A stretch of 64,000 nt of DNA, from positions 1,364,001 through 1,428,000 of the forward strand of contig CBDHCD010000003.1 in the NCBI GenBank assembly GCA_965260995.1, written 5' to 3'. The translations under genes and the position numbers were made by a program. Under the pieces are notes generated by a model. That model saw only the letters and a program-made list of their open reading frames with translations. It was not told where the DNA came from and did not search any database. The number at the start of each line of letters is the position of its first letter. Within the stretch, counting starts at the first letter, position 1. The DNA is from JBBROS01 sp965260995 (lineage in GTDB: Bacteria; Pseudomonadota; Alphaproteobacteria; Acetobacterales; Acetobacteraceae). Below, piece by piece: positions 51,762 through 59,698 of the stretch.

Positions 51762-52559
51762 ATGAGCCAAGCATCCAGCAGCCAGCACAAGCAGATCGCG
51801 GTCGTCACCGGGGCCAGCACGGGCATCGGGCTCGAACTGGCGCGGGAGTGCGCGAGGAACGGGTTCGACCTGGTGATCGCGGCCGACGAGGCCGAGATCA
51901 ACGCGGTCGCCGGGATGCTGCGGACGGGCGGCGTCGGCGTGGAGGCGGTGCAAGCCGACCTGTCGACGACGGACGGGGTGGATACGCTGCTGCGCGCGCT
52001 GGACGGGCGTCCCGTCGCGGCGGTGCTCGCGAACGCCGGGCGCGGGCTCGGGCACGCGTTCGTCGACCAGGACTGGGGCGACATTCGCCGGGTGATCGAC
52101 ACCAACGTGACCGGGACGGCCTACCTGCTGCACAAGCTGACGCCGGGCATGAAGGCGCGCGGCTCGGGGCGGGTGCTGATCACCGGCTCGATCGCCGGGT
52201 TCATGCCGGGGACCTATCAGGCGGTCTATAATGCCAGCAAAGCGTTCCTGGACAGCTTCAGTTTCGCGATCCGGCATGAGCTGAAGGACTCTGGCGTGAC
52301 CGTGACGTGCCTGATGCCCGGCGCCACCGAGACGGAGTTCTTCGAACGGGCCGACATGATGGACACTAAGGTCGGCCAGGCGGAGAAGGATGACGCGGCG
52401 ATGGTGGCGCAGAAGGGCTTCAAGGCGATGATGGCCGGGGAAGGCGACGTGGTGACGGGCTGGCACAACAAGCTGCAAGCGGCCATCGCGCATGTCGCCC
52501 CGGCCGGGGTGTTGGCGGAGATGCACCGCAAGATGGCAGCCCCGGGCACGGCCGGCTGA
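51762..52559 (+). CDS. SDR family NAD(P)-dependent oxidoreductase
   Basis: A 265-residue classical short-chain dehydrogenase. The cofactor motif TGASTGIG is at 16-23, NAG at 91-93, Asn115 is in DTNVTG, and the catalytic Ser143, Tyr156 and Lys160 are in ITGSIAG and YNASK. The acidic/neutral residue after the second strand (VIAADEAE) suggests NAD rather than NADP, but this is weak. The late part MMAGEGDVVTGWHNKLQ is typical of SDRs annotated as oxidoreductases of the YqjQ/DltE type. ATG at 51762 follows GGAAGGAGAG. Confidence 0.92.
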   Translation: MSQASSSQHKQIAVVTGASTGIGLELARECARNGFDLVIAADEAEINAVAGMLRTGGVGVEAVQADLSTTDGVDTLLRALDGRPVAAVLANAGRGLGHAFVDQDWGDIRRVIDTNVTGTAYLLHKLTPGMKARGSGRVLITGSIAGFMPGTYQAVYNASKAFLDSFSFAIRHELKDSGVTVTCLMPGATETEFFERADMMDTKVGQAEKDDAAMVAQKGFKAMMAGEGDVVTGWHNKLQAAIAHVAPAGVLAEMHRKMAAPGTAG

Positions 52560-52670
52560 GCGGAGCGCGGCGGCGGCGGGCACCGGCCCGCCGCCGCCGC
52601 GCCCTCGCCATTCGCATCCGCAGCAACTTGCTTGCTGACGGGAACCCGGTGCGGGAGTAAGCCGGGCTTC

Positions 52671-54212
52671 ATGCCTGACGTGACCCCGCCGCTCGCAGAC
52701 GCGCTGCCCACCTACACCCACCAGCAGATCCTGCGCGTCGTCACCGGGATCATGCTGTGCATCTTCCTCGCGTCCCTGGACCAGACGGTGGTGATCCCCG
52801 CGGTGCCGGCCATCGCTGGGGACCTCAACGCGTTCGGGCACCTGTCCTGGATCGTCACCGCCTACCTGCTGACCAGCACGGCGGTGACGCCGCTCTACGG
52901 CAAGCTGTCCGACACCTACGGCCGGCGGGCGCTGCTGATCCCGGCGCTGATCCTGTTCATCGCGGCCAGCATGGCCTGCGGGTTCGCGCGGACGCTGCCG
53001 CAACTGATCGTCGCGCGGGCGTTCCAGGGGCTGGGCGGGGCCGGGCTGTTCGCGATGGCGCAGGCGGCGGTGGCGGACGTGGTCGCCCCGCGCGAGCGGG
53101 GGCGCTACCAGGGCTACATGGCGTCGATGTGGGGCCTGTCCTCGATCGCCGGGCCGATCGTCGGCGGCTACGTCACCGACCACCTGTCCTGGCGCTGGGT
53201 GTTCTGGGCCAACCTGCCGATCGGGCTGCTGGCGCTGCTGCTGTGCAACCGGTCGCTGCGGCTGATCCGGGTGGTGCGGCGGCCGGCGCGGATCGACTGG
53301 TGGGGGGCGGCGCTGGTGGTGGGCGAGGTGACGGCCTGGCTGATGCTGCTGAGCTGGGCGGGGACGGCGTTCCCCTGGCTGTCCGCGCCGATCGCCGGCC
53401 TGGCGGCGGTGGGGCTGGCGCTGCTCCCGCTCCTGGTGTGGCGCGAGCGGCGCGCGCCCGACCCCATCCTGCCGCCGCGGCTGTTCGGCGACCCCACGTT
53501 CGTTCGTGGCGTGACCATCGCCTTCTGCACGTCGCTCGGCGTGTTCGGGGCGACGTTCCTGCTGCCGCTGCACTTCCAGTTGATGCGCGGGCTGGACGCT
53601 TCCGCGTCCGGCTTGCTGGTGGTGCCGTTCATGGCGAGCAACGTGGTCGGCGCGCTGGTGTCGGGGCAGACGGCCCGGCGGATCGGGCGGACCAAGATGA
53701 TCGTGGTCACCGGCCTCGGCCTGGCGGCGCTGGCGTTCACGGGTCTCGCGTCGCTCGCCAACGGGGCGGGATTGTGGCTGATTCTGCTCTGCACCGCGAT
53801 GCTGGGCATGGGCACGGGCATGACGATGCCGACGGTGCTGATGCAGGTGCAGAACGCGGCGGAGCGGCGCGACGTGGGGGCCGCGACCGGGTCGCTGCTG
53901 TTCCTGCGCTCGATGGGTGGGGCATTCGGCAGCACGGTGGTGGGGGCGCTGCTGGCGATGCGGTTCAACGCCGGGCTGCACGCGGCCGGGGTGACGCGGG
54001 ACGTGGACCTCGGCGCGCTGCGCGGCGGGGCCGGCGGGCTGGGAGCGCTGGGGCCGCTCGGGCTGGACGGGGCGCGGGCGGCGCTCGGGTCCGGGTTCAC
54101 GCTGGGGTTCGGGGTGTGCGGGGCATTGATCGGGGTGGCGCTGGCGGTGGCGCTCGGGATGCGGGACCTCGCCTTGCGGTCCTCGGCCTTGCCGAAGGAT
54201 CCGGGGCACTAG
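52671..54212 (+). CDS. MFS drug transporter, DHA2 (EmrB/QacA) family
   Basis: A 513-residue protein with about fourteen hydrophobic helices, the DHA2 layout. Family motifs are FLASLDQTVVIPAVPAIAGDL (SLDQTVVIPAVPAIAGDL; motif D1 with the conserved Asp in helix 1), LYGKLSDTYGRRALLIPALI (motif A between helices 2 and 3), ARAFQGLGGAGLF (motif B with Arg) and SSIAGPIVGGYVTDHLSWRW (motif C). It should export lipophilic or cationic toxins using the proton gradient. No periplasmic adaptor (EmrA) is adjacent. ATG at 52671 begins the conserved part. The convergent SMR gene follows 9 bp later. Confidence 0.92.
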   Translation: MPDVTPPLADALPTYTHQQILRVVTGIMLCIFLASLDQTVVIPAVPAIAGDLNAFGHLSWIVTAYLLTSTAVTPLYGKLSDTYGRRALLIPALILFIAASMACGFARTLPQLIVARAFQGLGGAGLFAMAQAAVADVVAPRERGRYQGYMASMWGLSSIAGPIVGGYVTDHLSWRWVFWANLPIGLLALLLCNRSLRLIRVVRRPARIDWWGAALVVGEVTAWLMLLSWAGTAFPWLSAPIAGLAAVGLALLPLLVWRERRAPDPILPPRLFGDPTFVRGVTIAFCTSLGVFGATFLLPLHFQLMRGLDASASGLLVVPFMASNVVGALVSGQTARRIGRTKMIVVTGLGLAALAFTGLASLANGAGLWLILLCTAMLGMGTGMTMPTVLMQVQNAAERRDVGAATGSLLFLRSMGGAFGSTVVGALLAMRFNAGLHAAGVTRDVDLGALRGGAGGLGALGPLGLDGARAALGSGFTLGFGVCGALIGVALAVALGMRDLALRSSALPKDPGH

Positions 54213-54221
54213 ATCGCACCG

Positions 54222-54560
54222 TCAATGCGCGACCGTTTTGGAGAAAAGGTTGACCACGACGACCCCGGCCATGATGAGGCCGAGGCCGATCACCGCCGGC
54301 AGGTCCAACGGCTGCTTGGACCAGACCCAGCCGACGAGCGTGATCAGGACGATGCCCAACCCGGACCAAATCGCGTAAACCACCCCGGTCGGCATGGACC
54401 GGAGCGGGAACGACAGCAGCCAGAACGCGACGCCGTAGCCGAGGATCGCGACCACGCTCGGCAGGACGCGGCCGAGGCCGTCCGACTTCGCCAGCGCGGT
54501 CGTCGCGATGACTTCGGCGATGATCGCCGCGACCAGGAGAACGCGATCCGTCGATACCAA
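54222..54560 (-). CDS. Small multidrug resistance (EmrE/QacE-type) transporter
   Basis: A 112-residue, four-helix SMR protein very close in layout to EmrE. The essential Glu16 is in the first helix (AAIIAEVIATTALAKSDGL), and FWLLSFPLRSMPTGVVYAIWSGLGI (LRSMPTGVVYAIWSGLGI) and LDLPAVIGLGLIMAGVVVVN match helices 3 and 4. YAIWSG with the Trp and Tyr of the substrate site is intact. It would export quaternary ammonium compounds as a dual-topology dimer. There is no ATG; the TTG at 54560 has GAGG about 9 bp upstream and gives the correct length. It is convergent with the EmrB-type pump. Confidence 0.9.
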   Translation of the reverse strand: MVSTDRVLLVAAIIAEVIATTALAKSDGLGRVLPSVVAILGYGVAFWLLSFPLRSMPTGVVYAIWSGLGIVLITLVGWVWSKQPLDLPAVIGLGLIMAGVVVVNLFSKTVAH

Positions 54561-54682
54561 ATCGAAGCTGCCTCGTCCGGTTGATCGGCCTGGCCTATAG
54601 CACGGCGGCCCGCGCACCGCCCGCGGCCGAGGAGCCCTGATCTGGGCCGCGGGCGGCGCGGCCGTCGAATGGAGAAGCAAAC

Positions 54683-55000
54683 ATGGCCTTCGCCTGCACC
54701 ATCCCGGCGACGCCCACCGTCCAGCGCGACGACGACGCCTTCCGCATCACGCGGTGGGACTTCCCGCCCGGCGCGGCCACGGGCTGGCACACGCACGGCT
54801 GGCCCTACCTCGTCGTCATGCTGACGGACGCGGTCATGCGCGTCCACGACGGCGCGGAGGTTTCGGAAACCCGGCTCGCCGCCGGCCAGGCCTACGACCG
54901 CGCGCCCGGCGTTTCGCACGACGTGATGAACGGCGGCGACCGGCCGATGGCGTTCGTCGAGATCGAGGTCAAGCGGCCGGCGGCGATCCGCTTCCCCTGA
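54683..55000 (+). CDS. Small cupin domain protein
   Basis: A 105-residue single cupin barrel. WDFPPGAATGWHTHGWPYLVVML (FPPGAATGWHTHGWPYLVVM) carries the HxH ligands, and AYDRAPGVSHDVMNGGDRPMAFVEIE the late His. The first motif lacks the usual Glu three to four residues after the second His. Function is unknown; size and layout match stand-alone cupins that bind a metal and small acids. It starts ATG at 54683 after GGAG, divergent from the SMR gene, and lies 88 bp before ribE. Confidence 0.85.
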   Translation: MAFACTIPATPTVQRDDDAFRITRWDFPPGAATGWHTHGWPYLVVMLTDAVMRVHDGAEVSETRLAAGQAYDRAPGVSHDVMNGGDRPMAFVEIEVKRPAAIRFP

Positions 55001-55088
55001 ATCGCCGCGCCGCCGCCGCCCGGTCCCTAGCCACGCGCCGCCGGGCCGCTTACATCGTGGCCCATCATCGCAACGGAGCTTCGGCGAG

Positions 55089-55688
55089 GTGTTCACCGGC
55101 ATCGTCACCGGCGTCGGCACGGTCCGGCGGATGGTCCCGCTCGGGCAGGGCCAGGATATGCGGATCGAGATCGCCTCGCCCTGGCCTGACACCGGGGCGA
55201 TCGCGCTGGGCGCCAGCATCGCCTGCGGCGGCTGCTGCCTGACCGCGGTGGCGCTGGGACCGGATTGGTTCGCGGTCGACGCCTCGGCGGAAACGCTGTC
55301 GAGGACGACGTTGGGGTCGTGGACCGAAGGCAGCCGGATGAACCTCGAACGCTCGCTCCGGATGGGGGACGAGCTGGGCGGGCACCTGGTGTCGGGGCAC
55401 GTCGACGGGCTGGGCACGGTGGCCGGCGTGGCGCCGGAGAACGGGTCCTGGCGGGTGACGGTGGACGCGCCGCGCGAGCTGGCGCGGTTCATCGCGCCGA
55501 AGGGTTCGGTGGCGATCGACGGCGTGTCGTTGACGGTGAACGAGGTTGCGGGCACACGCTTCGGGGTCAACGTCATCCCGCACACCTGGACCGTCACCAC
55601 GCTCGGGCAGTTGCGGCCGGGCCAGGCCGCGCACATCGAGATCGACATGCTGGCGCGCTACGTGGCCCGCCTGGCGGAGGCGTCATGA
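55089..55688 (+). CDS. ribE: Riboflavin synthase alpha chain
   Basis: A 199-residue enzyme made of two similar beta-barrels that converts two 6,7-dimethyl-8-ribityllumazine molecules into riboflavin and the pyrimidinedione. The first barrel starts FTGIVTGVGTV and contains LGASIACGGCCLTAVALG; the second starts GGHLVSGHVDGLGTV and contains VAIDGVSLTVNEV. The N-terminal FTGIV, which reaches into the neighbouring subunit, is intact. GTG start at 55089. The stop overlaps the ribBX ATG (55685-55688). I see no FMN riboswitch upstream. ribD, normally its neighbour, is 45 kb away on the other strand. Confidence 0.96.
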   Translation: MFTGIVTGVGTVRRMVPLGQGQDMRIEIASPWPDTGAIALGASIACGGCCLTAVALGPDWFAVDASAETLSRTTLGSWTEGSRMNLERSLRMGDELGGHLVSGHVDGLGTVAGVAPENGSWRVTVDAPRELARFIAPKGSVAIDGVSLTVNEVAGTRFGVNVIPHTWTVTTLGQLRPGQAAHIEIDMLARYVARLAEAS

Positions 55689-56803
55689 AAGCAGCCCTGC
55701 TGTCCGACTACCTGTCGAGCGCCGCCGACCTGATCGAGGAAGCGCGGGCGGGACGGATGTTCATCCTGGTCGACGACGAGGACCGCGAGAACGAGGGCGA
55801 CCTGGTGATCCCGGCGCAGTTCGCGACACCCGACGCCGTCAACTTCATGGCCCGGCACGCCCGCGGGCTGATCTGCCTGGCGATGACGCCGCAGCGGGTG
55901 GAGCAACTGGGCCTGCCGCTGATGAGCCAGTCCAACGGCACGCGGCACACGACGGCGTTCACGGTGTCGATCGAGGCGCGCGAAGGGGTGACGACCGGCA
56001 TCTCGGCCGCCGACCGGGCGCGGACCATCGCGGTGGCCATCAACGCCGAGAGCGGGCGGGACGCGATCGTGACGCCGGGCCACGTGTTCCCGCTGGTGGC
56101 TCGCGAAGGCGGCGCCCTGGTGCGGGCCGGGCACACGGAGGCGGCGGTGGACATCGCCCGCATGGCCGGGCTGACGCCGGCGGGCGTGATCTGCGAGGTG
56201 ATGAACGACGACGGCACCATGGCCCGGTTGCCGGACCTGGTCGCCTTCGCGCAGCACCACAACCTCAAGCTCGGCACCATCGCCGACCTGATCGCCCACC
56301 GGCGGCGGACGGAGCGGCTGGTCCGGAAGGTGCAGGACGGCGCCTTGCACCACGCGGCCGGCGGCGACTGGCGGCTGCACGTCTACGCCACCACGCTCGA
56401 CCACTCGGAGCACCTGGTGCTGACCAAGGGCGACCTGTCCGCGCCCGGCCCGATGATGGTGCGGATGCACGCCGTCGACATCGTCAACGACGCGCTCGGC
56501 ACGCACCAGTGGTCGGCCTTGCACGGGGCGATGCGGATGATCGCGCAGGAAGGCCGCGGCGCCGTGGTGCTGATCCGCGACACGCGCCCGGACGCGGTGA
56601 GCGCGCGGGTGCGGCTGATGGAAGGCAACCCGCGGCCGTTGCACTTCCTGCGCGACTACGGCATCGGGGCGCAGATCTTGGTCGACCTCGGCATCCGCGA
56701 CATGGTGCTGCTGTCCAACACGCGGCGCACGGTCGTCGGCCTCGAAGGCTACGGGCTCAACATCGTGGACCAGCGGCCGATCGAGGGCGCGCCGGTTGAG
56801 TAG
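55685..56803 (+). CDS. ribB: 3,4-dihydroxy-2-butanone-4-phosphate synthase fused to a degenerate GTP cyclohydrolase II domain
   Basis: A 372-residue RibBA-like fusion. The RibB half (1-205) is complete: DDEDRENEGDL at 30-40, Cys64 in GLICLAMTP, RHTTAFTVSIEA, TTGISAADRA and GHVFPLVAREGG, so it should make the four-carbon unit of riboflavin from ribulose 5-phosphate. The C-terminal half (206-372) aligns with GTP cyclohydrolase II, but where RibA has HSECLTGDVFGSxRCDCG it reads MHAVDIVNDALGTHQWSALH. There is no Cys after residue 170, so the zinc site is gone. This matches RibBX-type proteins. A working ribA must lie elsewhere. Coupled to ribE by ATGA. Confidence 0.93.
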   Translation: MKAALLSDYLSSAADLIEEARAGRMFILVDDEDRENEGDLVIPAQFATPDAVNFMARHARGLICLAMTPQRVEQLGLPLMSQSNGTRHTTAFTVSIEAREGVTTGISAADRARTIAVAINAESGRDAIVTPGHVFPLVAREGGALVRAGHTEAAVDIARMAGLTPAGVICEVMNDDGTMARLPDLVAFAQHHNLKLGTIADLIAHRRRTERLVRKVQDGALHHAAGGDWRLHVYATTLDHSEHLVLTKGDLSAPGPMMVRMHAVDIVNDALGTHQWSALHGAMRMIAQEGRGAVVLIRDTRPDAVSARVRLMEGNPRPLHFLRDYGIGAQILVDLGIRDMVLLSNTRRTVVGLEGYGLNIVDQRPIEGAPVE

Positions 56804-56824
56804 GCTCGCCGCGGGACGCGAAGC

Positions 56825-57307
56825 GTGAGCACCGTCGACGCGCCGCTGCCGGCGGTGCCCCAGGTGGCCGGGCCGCCGCCGCACCTGCTGCTGGTGCGGG
56901 CGCCGTATTACCGGGCCGTGGTCGACGGCATGACGCGGGGGGCGGAGCGGCTGCTGCGCCAGGCCGGGGCCACCTTCGACACGCTGGACGTGGCCGGCGC
57001 GTTCGAGCTGGCGCAGGCGGTGCGGATCGCGCTGCGCGGGACGCAGCGTTTCGACGGCTACGTGGCGCTGGGCTGCGTCGTGCGGGGGGAAACGGACCAT
57101 TATGACCACATCTGTCGCGAAAGCATGGCCGGGTTGATGCAGGTGGCGTTGCAGTACGGGATCGCGCTGGGCAGCGGGCTGCTGACGGTGCACGAGATCG
57201 GCCAGGCGGAAGCGCGCTCGGGCGACGAGGGGCCGAACAAGGGCGCGGAGGCCGCCGCCGCGGCGCTGGGGCAGATCGCGGCGCAGCGGCGCTTCGGGGT
57301 GGCGTGA
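56825..57307 (+). CDS. ribH: 6,7-dimethyl-8-ribityllumazine synthase
   Basis: A 160-residue lumazine synthase, which joins the RibB product to the pyrimidine intermediate. LLLVRAPYYRAVVDGMTRGAE is the N-terminal strand and helix, TLDVAGAFELAQAVRIAL the substrate helix, and ALGCVVRGETDHYDHICRES contains the catalytic His. The LLTVHEIGQAEAR region has normal NxxxA-type contacts, although the usual DN is replaced. GTG start. It overlaps nusB by 4 bp (57304-57307). Confidence 0.96.
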   Translation: MSTVDAPLPAVPQVAGPPPHLLLVRAPYYRAVVDGMTRGAERLLRQAGATFDTLDVAGAFELAQAVRIALRGTQRFDGYVALGCVVRGETDHYDHICRESMAGLMQVALQYGIALGSGLLTVHEIGQAEARSGDEGPNKGAEAAAAALGQIAAQRRFGVA

Positions 57308-57876
57308 TGGCCCAGGATCAACGAGCCGATCAACGATCAGACCAGCGGGCGGACCAACGGGTGGGCCGGGCCAAGGGCCGCCCCGACGGCAAGCGGCCGC
57401 GCACCGCGTCGCGGGTGGCGGCGGTGCAGGCGCTGTTCCAAAGCGAGCAGGCGGGCGAGTCGGCCGAGAGCGTCATCGAGCAGTTCGTGCGCCACCGCCT
57501 GGGCGAGATGCCCGGCCCCGAGCACCAAGGCGGCGGCGGCTTCGAGGAAGGCCGCGCCCCGGACGCCCACGTGCCGCTGTTCGCGCGCATCGTCCGCACC
57601 GCCGTGGAGCAACAGGACCGGCTCGACGCCATGATCGTGGCCAGCCTGCCCGTGGAGTGGCCGATGACGCGGATCGACCCGGTGCTGCGGGCCTTGCTGC
57701 GGGCCGGCGGCGCGGAGCTGAGCATGGCGGACGGGCCGCCGTCGCGGGTGGTGATCAACGAGTACCTGGACGTGGCGCACGGGTTCTTCACCGGCGAGGA
57801 GCCGCGGATGGTCAACGGGATGCTGGACCGGCTGGCGCGGGAGCTGCGGCCGGGCGAGTTCCAGCCGGCCGCTTGA
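57304..57876 (+). CDS. nusB: Transcription antitermination factor NusB
   Basis: A 190-residue NusB, longer than the usual 140-160 because of a Gln/Asp/Arg-rich N-terminal extension (about 35 residues) and an inserted Gly/Glu-rich loop (about 65-85). The helical core is present: ASRVAAVQALFQSEQAGES, LFARIVRTAVEQQDRLDAMI, MTRIDPVLRALLRAGGAEL and VVINEYLDVAHGFFTGEEPR with VNGMLDRLA. NusB, with NusE/S10, binds boxA of rRNA operons. The pairing with ribH is usual. The stop overlaps a possible thiL TTG. Confidence 0.95.
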   Translation: MMAQDQRADQRSDQRADQRVGRAKGRPDGKRPRTASRVAAVQALFQSEQAGESAESVIEQFVRHRLGEMPGPEHQGGGGFEEGRAPDAHVPLFARIVRTAVEQQDRLDAMIVASLPVEWPMTRIDPVLRALLRAGGAELSMADGPPSRVVINEYLDVAHGFFTGEEPRMVNGMLDRLARELRPGEFQPAA

Positions 57877-57905
57877 GCGGGGACGGGCCACGGCCTGGGC
57901 CTGAT

Positions 57906-58862
57906 TTGGGGGACGCGGGCGCGCCGGCCGAGTTCGGGCTGATCGCCCGGCATTTCGCGCCCTTGGCCGGCCCGGGCGGCTTGGGATTGCTCGACGACGC
58001 GGCGTTGCTGGAACCGCCCCTGGGCCGCACCCTGGTGCTGACGGCGGACGCCATGGTGGAGGGCGTGCATTTCCTGTCCGGCGACCCGGCGGACCTGGTC
58101 GGACGCAAGCTGCTGCGGGTCAACCTCAGCGACTTGGCGGCCAAGGGCGCGGTGCCGCTGGCCTACCTCATGACGGTGTCGGCGCCGGCGGGAACGGCGC
58201 AGGACTGGTTCGCGGGTTTCGCGGCCGGGCTGGCGCGCGACCAGGCCGAGTTCGGCGTTGCCCTGCTGGGCGGCGACACCACGCGCACCCCGGGGCCGCT
58301 CAGCCTGTCGTTGACGTGCATCGGGCACGTGGCCCCGGGCGGCATGGTGCGGCGGGCCGGGGCGCGGGTGGGTGACGAAGCCTGGGTGACGGGCACGGTG
58401 GGCGACGGGGCGCTCGGGCTGCTGGCGCTGCGGGGGCGGGTCGCCGACCCGGACGGGATCCTGGCTGGGCGCTACCAAGTGCCGCGGCCGCGGCTGGGGC
58501 TGCTGCGGCCCGGCTTGGTGGCGGCGGCGATGGACGTGTCGGACGGGCTGGTGCAGGACCTCGGCCACCTGGCGCGGGCGGGCGGGATCGGGGCGGAGCT
58601 GGACGCCGCGCGGGTGCCGCTGTCGGCGGCGGCGGCGGCGGTGGGACCCGGGTGGCTCGAAACCTGCCTGACGGGCGGCGACGACTACGAGCTGCTGATG
58701 GCGGTCGCGCCGGGCCAGGCGGACGGGCTGCGGGCGGCGGCGGCGGCCCGCGGGGTGGCGGTGACGCGGATCGGCCGCTTCGTGGCGGACGCCGGGGTGC
58801 GGGTGCTGGACGGGCAGGGAGAGGCGATGCGGCTGGCGCGGGAAGGGTGGAGCCACTTCTAG
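57906..58862 (+). CDS. thiL: Thiamine-monophosphate kinase
   Basis: A protein of about 318 residues that phosphorylates thiamine monophosphate to the active diphosphate. Family motifs: FGLIARHFAPLAG, GLLDDAALLE and LVLTADAMVEGVHF (Mg2+ and ATP ligands), LSDLAAKGAVPLAYL, LLGGDTTRTPGPLSLSLT and MDVSDGLVQDLGHLA, with TGGDDYELLMAV late. The start is unclear. A TTG at 57906 gives the usual short N-terminus; a TTG at 57873 overlaps the nusB stop (TTGA) and adds 11 residues. It ends the riboflavin/nusB/thiamine unit. Confidence 0.94.
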   Translation: MGDAGAPAEFGLIARHFAPLAGPGGLGLLDDAALLEPPLGRTLVLTADAMVEGVHFLSGDPADLVGRKLLRVNLSDLAAKGAVPLAYLMTVSAPAGTAQDWFAGFAAGLARDQAEFGVALLGGDTTRTPGPLSLSLTCIGHVAPGGMVRRAGARVGDEAWVTGTVGDGALGLLALRGRVADPDGILAGRYQVPRPRLGLLRPGLVAAAMDVSDGLVQDLGHLARAGGIGAELDAARVPLSAAAAAVGPGWLETCLTGGDDYELLMAVAPGQADGLRAAAAARGVAVTRIGRFVADAGVRVLDGQGEAMRLAREGWSHF

Positions 58863-58863
58863 G

Positions 58864-59007
58864 GCGGTTCCACGTCAGGCAAAATCGCTCTGGCCTCGCG
58901 ATGTCCAGAGCGGTTTCAGCTTGGTCGGAGGCACCTCGCGTCCGACCAAACTGAGCAACCGCGTGGAACGATGGCTAGGGTGGTTTCGTGCAACATGAAA
59001 CCGCTCT
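58864..59007. repeat. Nested inverted repeats after thiL
   Basis: Four dyads are packed in the 143-bp gap between the convergent thiL and DinB genes. They are GTTCCACG/CGTGGAAC (58867-58874 and 58962-58969); CGCTCTGG/CCAGAGCG (58886-58893 and 58905-58912); a 14-bp stem with one mismatch at 58916-58929 and 58941-58954 (core TTGGTCGGA/TCCGACCAA); and AGAGCGGTTTCA/TGAAACCGCTCT (58907-58918 and 58996-59007). Alternative pairings are mutually exclusive in part. It may be a REP/BIME-like interspersed element or a bidirectional terminator; no T-run is present. Confidence 0.75.
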
Positions 59008-59569
59008 AGCCCGGGCCGCGCCAGGCCATGTCCTCCGTCCAGCCGAGGGCGGCGAACTCTTCGGCCCGCAGCGCGGCCTCTCCGGCAGGGAAGAACTCGT
59101 CCAGCTGTGGCGGGCGCACCGAGGTGGCGCTCATCATGGCGTGCGCCTGGCCACGGTGATGGACCTGGTGCTGAAACAGGTGCAGCAACAGCCGGTCCAT
59201 GCGCTCGCGCTGAACGCGGTCGCCGCGATGGACGCGGACGACGCGCGCCAGGCCGGCGTCGTCGAGGCCGGCCGCCACCGCGAGCAGGCGCCGGTCCAGC
59301 GCCGCCTGCGCCCGGTGCAGGCTGGCCACGGTGTCGTGCGGTTCGCGGACGGCCCAGGCGGCCGGGCCGAGCGTGCCGCCTTCCATGGCATCGATGTAGA
59401 AGTGGTCGACGATCAGGACGTGGTTGAGCGTGGCGCGCAGGCTCGGGAAGAAGCCGGTCCGCTCAGCGGCGAACGCGCCGGGCGGGAGCCGGGCGCAGGC
59501 CGTGAGCAGGCGGTGGTTGGCCCAAGCGTTGTTGTGGGCCATGGCCCGGTAAGGAAGCGAGGCGTCCAT
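59006..59569 (-). CDS. DinB family protein
   Basis: A 187-residue four-helix-bundle protein of the DinB/YfiT type. Helix 1 has YRAMAHNNAWANHRLLTACA, and the three metal-binding His are in TLNHVLIVDHFYIDAM and HLFQHQVHHRGQAHAMM. This is the subset with NHVL and HHRGQ motifs, metal-dependent and often annotated as damage-inducible or as thiol transferases. No specific reaction is known for it. The ATG at 59569 fits the family N-terminus. It is divergent from the Uma2 gene across 129 bp. Confidence 0.9.
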   Translation of the reverse strand: MDASLPYRAMAHNNAWANHRLLTACARLPPGAFAAERTGFFPSLRATLNHVLIVDHFYIDAMEGGTLGPAAWAVREPHDTVASLHRAQAALDRRLLAVAAGLDDAGLARVVRVHRGDRVQRERMDRLLLHLFQHQVHHRGQAHAMMSATSVRPPQLDEFFPAGEAALRAEEFAALGWTEDMAWRGPG

Positions 59570-59698
59570 CGGCGTCGCCGGGATGTTCGCCGCCCGGCCC
59601 TCCTGTTGCTGGTTGTTCGGTGGCCATGCCGGCGGTGGCGCACGAAAAGTGCTCTTATCCGGTCGCACCACAAGACGACTGGCATTAGACTGTCCGCC

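Noticed and set aside
55001..55088. FMN riboswitch before ribE
   Set aside because: The 88-bp leader is short and shows none of the conserved FMN-aptamer segments; the genes may depend on another promoter.
56206..56803. Functional GTP cyclohydrolase II domain in the ribB fusion
   Set aside because: There is no cysteine in the domain and the HSECLTGD-type motif is absent, so the activity cannot be assumed.
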